The translations under genes and the position numbers were made by a program. Below, piece after piece: positions 13,900 to 17,104 of a DNA stretch of 17,104 nucleotides (the first letter of the stretch is position 1; each line of letters opens with the position of its first letter). This DNA comes from DASRAU01 sp036005805 (GTDB lineage Bacteria > Acidobacteriota > Polarisedimenticolia > Gp22-AA2): the NCBI GenBank assembly GCA_036005805.1, contig DASYQE010000131.1, positions 1 through 17,104 on the forward strand, in the 5' to 3' direction. The notes beneath the pieces are model-generated. The model was not told the DNA's origin. It ran no database searches and was given only the letters and a program-made list of their open reading frames with translations.

Positions 13900-15609
13900 C
13901 TACAAGGGGCAGATGAGCGAATTGCCGGACGGCACGACGGTGACCGGCCCGGCCGCGCGCGGGACCTTCGTCACCGTCAACCACTGCGTCATGTTGTCGG
14001 GGCACCCGCAGCTCGAGGACGGCGCATAGAGCATCGCGTCCGCCAGGACGCCCGCGCCATCACGACGCATGCAGGTGAACTGCACGCTGTAGCAGCCGTT
14101 GGTCCGCGTTCCGATGGCGGCCACGACCGCGACCTCGGTCGAGAAGTCGATGAGCCCCGAGACGCAGGCGGAGGGCCGGAAGGCGCACCAGTCGGCCAGG
14201 TTGTCGATGACGAAAAACTGCGCGCTGGTCGGGCCATCGGTGGCGTTCAGCACCGTCGTGAAGGGCTGGTCGCAGTCCGCCAGGCAGGCGTGGTCATTGG
14301 GGCGCTCGGCGCCGGCGCTGTCGGACCCCAGCCCCGACTCGACGCCGTCCACCGATCCGCTGACGAGGTAGTAGAAGCCCTTGCCGACGGGCGGGAGCGT
14401 CGGGTCGATGAAGTCCGGGTTCCGCTGACTGCACGCGCGCAGGTCGAGCGGTCCGGGGGCGGCCGGATCGACCACGTAGACGCCGGTCGACCGCAGCACG
14501 TCGAGGTCGCCCCGGTAGATGTGATGCGTCCGGTAGGTGGACTCGTTCCACGTGAAGTGCGTGGAGTCGGTGAAGCGCAGGAGGATGATGCCGTCGTCGC
14601 TGTCGCACAGGTCTCCCTGGCCGTCGCCGTCGGTATCCGCCTGGTCCGGATTGACGGCGAACGGACAGTTGTCGGAACCGCAGACGCCATCCTTGTCCCC
14701 GTCGTTGACCGGGTCGGTGGGGCAGTCGTCGCACGCGTCTCCCACGCCGTCGTTGTCCGTGTCGGTCTGGTCCGGATTCGCCACAAAGGGACACCGATCG
14801 ACCGCGTCCGGCACCCCGTCGCTGTCGTCGTCGAAGTCGCAGACGTCGCCGTGCCCGTTGGCGTTGAAGTCCTGCTGGCCGGGGTTGGCGTTGTACGGAC
14901 AGTTGTCCTGGGCGTCGGGCACGCCATCGCAGTCGTAGTCCCCCGGAGCGGTGCAGTCGACGGCCACGTGCGGGACGAGGCTGGCGTTGACCCGGCGCAG
15001 CTCGAAGCCGAGGCGGCCGGGCGGCGTCAGCGGCACCTCGACCGGCCCGAGTGTCTGGCCATTCGCCTTCAGCGTCATGAGCGCACCCCGGTAGGACACG
15101 ATCAGCTCCTGTCTCGTCAAGGCGGGGTCGAACGCGAACGGCAGCGTCGCGATCGGGCCGTGGCTGACGCCGGCGGTCTCCTCGTAAACCTCCGTCCGGC
15201 CGCGCGCCAGGCTGAAGAGGACGCGCAGCCCCGACCCGTGGATCGGCTCGCAGCAGCCCGTCGGCGGGACCGGATCACGCCAGTGCAGCAGGATGCTGAT
15301 GCCATCGTCGTCGGCTCCGTCGCGGCCGGAGATGGTGACGTGGAACAGCCAGACCTCGACGTTCCCGGCCTCCGGGGTGGTACGCAGCGCCCCGGTGTAG
15401 GCGTCGGGCGAGGCGGTGAAGATCAGATCGGAGGTGACCGGATTGCAGCCCCAGGTTCCACCGCCCGACAAGCCGGGCGCCTGCCAGCCGGCGAAGTCAT
15501 AGTTCGGCGGGAACGACGGGCAGAAGTCGGAGGCCGCGGCCAGGTTCGACGCGGCGGCGAACACCGAGGCCGCCAGCAGCACGCGCGCGAAGAGACGACG
15601 GCCGGACAT
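13900..15609 (-). CDS. Secreted ConA-like / TSP3 protein with PrcB-like C-terminal domain
   Basis: The 569-aa product begins with a signal peptide (residues 1-27, RRLFARVLLAASVFAAASN). Residues 40-215 look like a concanavalin/laminin-G type beta-sandwich with cysteine pairs. Residues 224-339 are TSP3 calcium repeats (DNCPYNANPGQQDFNANGHG and following units). Residues 340-440 match the beta-sandwich module, common in high-GC environmental bacteria, that ends in YYLVSG...ERPN. Residues 450-565 resemble the PrcB C-terminal domain: IDFSTEVAVVAAIGTRTNG (487-505), CYSVQF and a C-terminal VTKVP strand. PrcB of Treponema denticola is required by the subtilisin-family protease PrtP, which makes the nearby giant subtilase a candidate partner. 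The start at 15609 is fixed by GGGAGGAGGT 4 bases upstream; longer in-frame extensions are Arg/Ser-rich and lack a signal. The signal peptide and TSP3 are firm; the PrcB match is by eye. Confidence 0.85.
   Translation of the reverse strand: MSGRRLFARVLLAASVFAAASNLAAASDFCPSFPPNYDFAGWQAPGLSGGGTWGCNPVTSDLIFTASPDAYTGALRTTPEAGNVEVWLFHVTISGRDGADDDGISILLHWRDPVPPTGCCEPIHGSGLRVLFSLARGRTEVYEETAGVSHGPIATLPFAFDPALTRQELIVSYRGALMTLKANGQTLGPVEVPLTPPGRLGFELRRVNASLVPHVAVDCTAPGDYDCDGVPDAQDNCPYNANPGQQDFNANGHGDVCDFDDDSDGVPDAVDRCPFVANPDQTDTDNDGVGDACDDCPTDPVNDGDKDGVCGSDNCPFAVNPDQADTDGDGQGDLCDSDDGIILLRFTDSTHFTWNESTYRTHHIYRGDLDVLRSTGVYVVDPAAPGPLDLRACSQRNPDFIDPTLPPVGKGFYYLVSGSVDGVESGLGSDSAGAERPNDHACLADCDQPFTTVLNATDGPTSAQFFVIDNLADWCAFRPSACVSGLIDFSTEVAVVAAIGTRTNGCYSVQFTCMRRDGAGVLADAMLYAPSSSCGCPDNMTQWLTVTKVPRAAGPVTVVPSGNSLICPL
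14592..14937 (-). repeat. TSP3 repeat block of the minus-strand secreted protein
   Basis: It encodes about four TSP3 units with DNCP, DRCP, DDCP and DNCP cores and acidic GD[VAL]CD ends. One unit is shortened (DDCPTDPVNDGDKDGVCGSDNCP). The units are the same type as those in the giant subtilase. Confidence 0.9.
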
Positions 15610-15613
15610 CGGC

Positions 15614-15623
15614 ACCTCCTCCC
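15614..15623 (-). promoter_or_regulatory. Strong ribosome binding site of the TSP3/PrcB-like gene
   Basis: Reading the minus strand, GGGAGGAGGT stands 4 bases before the ATG at 15609. It decides the start against the in-frame codons further upstream. Confidence 0.75.
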
Positions 15624-15664
15624 GCGTCGGCGAGGCGCGGGCCAGTCTGCGGCGTTTGATCCGG

Positions 15665-15693
15665 ACGCTACGCCGCGAACCGGCCCCTGTCAA
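15665..15693 (-). promoter_or_regulatory. Candidate sigma70-type promoter of the TSP3/PrcB-like gene
   Basis: On the minus strand, TTGACA (15693-15688) is a perfect -35, followed by exactly 17 bases and TAGCGT (15670-15665), a weak -10 with 3 of 6 matches. It lies within the 91-base gap after the CocE-type gene. Transcription would begin near 15658, giving a leader of about 50 bases. The arrangement mirrors the promoter candidate of the giant subtilase. Confidence 0.4.
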
Positions 15694-15700
15694 GCGCGAG

Positions 15701-17104
15701 CTACTGGAAGTCGCGCGGGATCGGCTCGTCCCAGGTCTTCTCGCGGACGAGCACGCCGTTCTGGAAGAGCCGGCGCGTGTAGGTGAGGTAGAACTTCTCC
15801 GCATCGCTGCGGAACACGGCGCGCGCCTCGAAGCGCAGGGTGCGGTCCGGCAGCGTCACCGTCGTGCTGTAGTCGCCGGTCACCGACCCCGTGTCCGGGT
15901 GCCTGTCGCCCGCTTCGTAGACGATCGATTCGGTGTCGTGCTGCGTGCCCCAGGGGAAGCGCGAGCCGCCGACGTTGGTCGCCACGATGCGCGCGTCCCC
16001 GGTCGGAGGATGGCGCTCGACCGTTTCGATCTCGCCGTAGCCCGAGGCGGTGCCGGTCTCGAGCGTGCCGAAGCCCTCGAGCGTTTCGTCTTTCTCCGGC
16101 GGCAGGAAGTGCGGGCGCGGGCGTTCTGCTTTCGGGACGATCGGCAGGACGAGACGCGTTCCGGCGAGAGCCAGGGTCGTCGTCATCGTGGAGGGTGTCG
16201 GCCAGATCATCGGCCACATGGCGTTCGACACCGCGAGCCGCAGACGATGCCCGGGCTGGAAGACCCACGACGTGAAGTGCATCTCGATGTTGATCGTGAA
16301 GGTCTTCCCCGGCTCGATGGCTTTCGGGTCGCGTGAAGATTCCCGGTGCGCGCCGTTGAAGCCGGCGCCGGCGACGAGGGTCACGGTGCCGTCCGGGGCC
16401 ACGTCCGACAGGCGCGCGAACCAGCGGGCGAGCGGCGCGTCGGCCGAAACCTCGAGGACGGCGTGCGGCAGACCGAGGATCTCCACCTCCTCCGTCACCG
16501 GCGCCGAGTCGTACACCAGGCTGTACGCATCGGAGGGGCGCTGGTCCGGCGCGACGTCGCCCCACCACATCACCGGTCCGCCGATCTCGACGCCGCTCGT
16601 TGGCACGTAGCGCAGGCGGTGCTGGGTCGCCTCCGCCGGCGCATCAGCGAGCGTTTGATCCGCGCGCGGGAAGAGCACGCGCTCGCGGCCGCGCGCCAGC
16701 GGCCAGCCGTCTTCATAGCGCCAGTCGCCCGGGGCGTTGCCTTCCAGGCGCGGCCCCGGCGGATGCCAGCGGCGCACGAAGACGGCGAGCTTCGGTTCGT
16801 CGTCGATGCCCGTCTTCATTCCCTTGAGCCAGCGGTCGAACCAGCGCACCGCCTCGTGGCGCCATTCCATCCCCGGCTTGGGGTAGGCGTCGTGAGGCCA
16901 GCAGTGCGACCACGGCCCGACCATCGCCTTCACCGGGGCCTTCACGTGCTCGAGGATCCGCGGCACGCTGTCGCGGTAGCCGTCGTACCAGCCGCCGATG
17001 ACGAAGGTCGGGATCCGGATCGACTCGTAGCGGCGCTTGAGCGTGGTGCGATCCCAGAACGCTCCGTCGCGCTGCTGCTTCTTGTAGGTGAACATCCACG
17101 GCGT
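15701..17104 (-). CDS. CocE/NonD family hydrolase (X-Pro dipeptidyl-peptidase S15 type), N-terminal part missing
   Basis: The frame stays open to the window edge (three codons beyond the Met at 17095), so the gene starts outside. Numbering from that Met, the visible part has the C-terminal half of the alpha/beta-hydrolase domain with the catalytic Asp38 in VIGGWYDGYRD and His64 in VGPWSHCWP. The nucleophile serine would lie upstream and cannot be checked. From about 100 onward it shows the jelly-roll PepX C-terminal domain typical of this family, with LEVSADAPLARWFARLSDV and WVFQPGHRLRLAVSNAMWP. Family knowledge: members include bacterial cocaine esterase, X-Pro dipeptidyl-peptidases and glutaryl acylases. 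They hydrolyse amide or ester bonds, and the natural substrate usually cannot be predicted. The tail (about residues 330-464) is longer than in cocaine esterase. The next gene on the strand starts 91 bases downstream with its own promoter candidate. Confidence 0.93.
   Translation of the reverse strand, partial: TPWMFTYKKQQRDGAFWDRTTLKRRYESIRIPTFVIGGWYDGYRDSVPRILEHVKAPVKAMVGPWSHCWPHDAYPKPGMEWRHEAVRWFDRWLKGMKTGIDDEPKLAVFVRRWHPPGPRLEGNAPGDWRYEDGWPLARGRERVLFPRADQTLADAPAEATQHRLRYVPTSGVEIGGPVMWWGDVAPDQRPSDAYSLVYDSAPVTEEVEILGLPHAVLEVSADAPLARWFARLSDVAPDGTVTLVAGAGFNGAHRESSRDPKAIEPGKTFTINIEMHFTSWVFQPGHRLRLAVSNAMWPMIWPTPSTMTTTLALAGTRLVLPIVPKAERPRPHFLPPEKDETLEGFGTLETGTASGYGEIETVERHPPTGDARIVATNVGGSRFPWGTQHDTESIVYEAGDRHPDTGSVTGDYSTTVTLPDRTLRFEARAVFRSDAEKFYLTYTRRLFQNGVLVREKTWDEPIPRDFQ

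Noticed and set aside
14290..15786. Plus-strand open frame of 498 codons over the TSP3/PrcB-like gene
   Set aside because: The minus strand has a signal peptide, strong ribosome site and TSP3 repeats; the plus frame has none and is V/R/G-rich.
15610..15804. Longer N-terminus of the TSP3/PrcB-like protein from 15804
   Set aside because: It overlaps the CocE-type gene, is Arg/Ser-rich, and would place the strong ribosome site inside the coding region.

Overview
This is a high-GC window, roughly 70 percent GC by eye, with dense genes and GGAGG-type ribosome sites. It encodes secreted multidomain proteins rich in thrombospondin type 3 (TSP3) calcium repeats and a small outer-membrane beta-barrel, so the host should be a diderm. 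The TSP3 content, the terminal module style of the TSP3 proteins and the S9 and CocE hydrolases resemble Acidobacteriota or a related uncultured high-GC lineage. That placement is an impression, not a result.

Layout. Positions 1-2594 (+) hold the 3' part of an S9 prolyl-oligopeptidase-family peptidase, overlapped by 4 bases (ATGA) by a small SET-domain lysine methyltransferase. A convergent minus-strand gene (2615-3964) encodes a PLP-dependent group II decarboxylase-like enzyme. A 361-base divergent region (3965-4325) carries inverted and direct repeats, a TTGACA promoter candidate and a stem-loop-rich leader. It leads into a giant gene (4326-13064, 2912 aa) for a secreted KP-43/TagA-like S8 subtilase with a very long tail of calcium-loop, TSP3 and beta-sandwich modules. 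A GC-rich hairpin follows its stop, then a 217-aa outer-membrane beta-barrel gene (13231-13884). Convergent to that, 15 bases away, is a secreted protein (13900-15609, minus) with a ConA-like front, TSP3 repeats and a C-terminal domain that looks like the PrcB C-terminal domain. The right edge (15701-17104, minus) is the 3' part of a CocE/NonD family hydrolase (S15 type).

How the parts may work together. The central cell-surface group (giant subtilase, beta-barrel, TSP3 plus PrcB-like protein) is the most interesting part. In Treponema denticola, PrcB is a partner protein needed by the subtilisin-family protease PrtP (dentilisin). A PrcB-like domain fused to TSP3 repeats next to a TSP3-bearing subtilase therefore suggests an exported protease with a dedicated partner, possibly held together through calcium. 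The flanking S9 and S15-type enzymes would fit further peptide breakdown, but no shared regulation is visible. The SET and PLP genes look like separate functions. No RNA genes, CRISPR arrays, insertion sequences or phage genes were seen.
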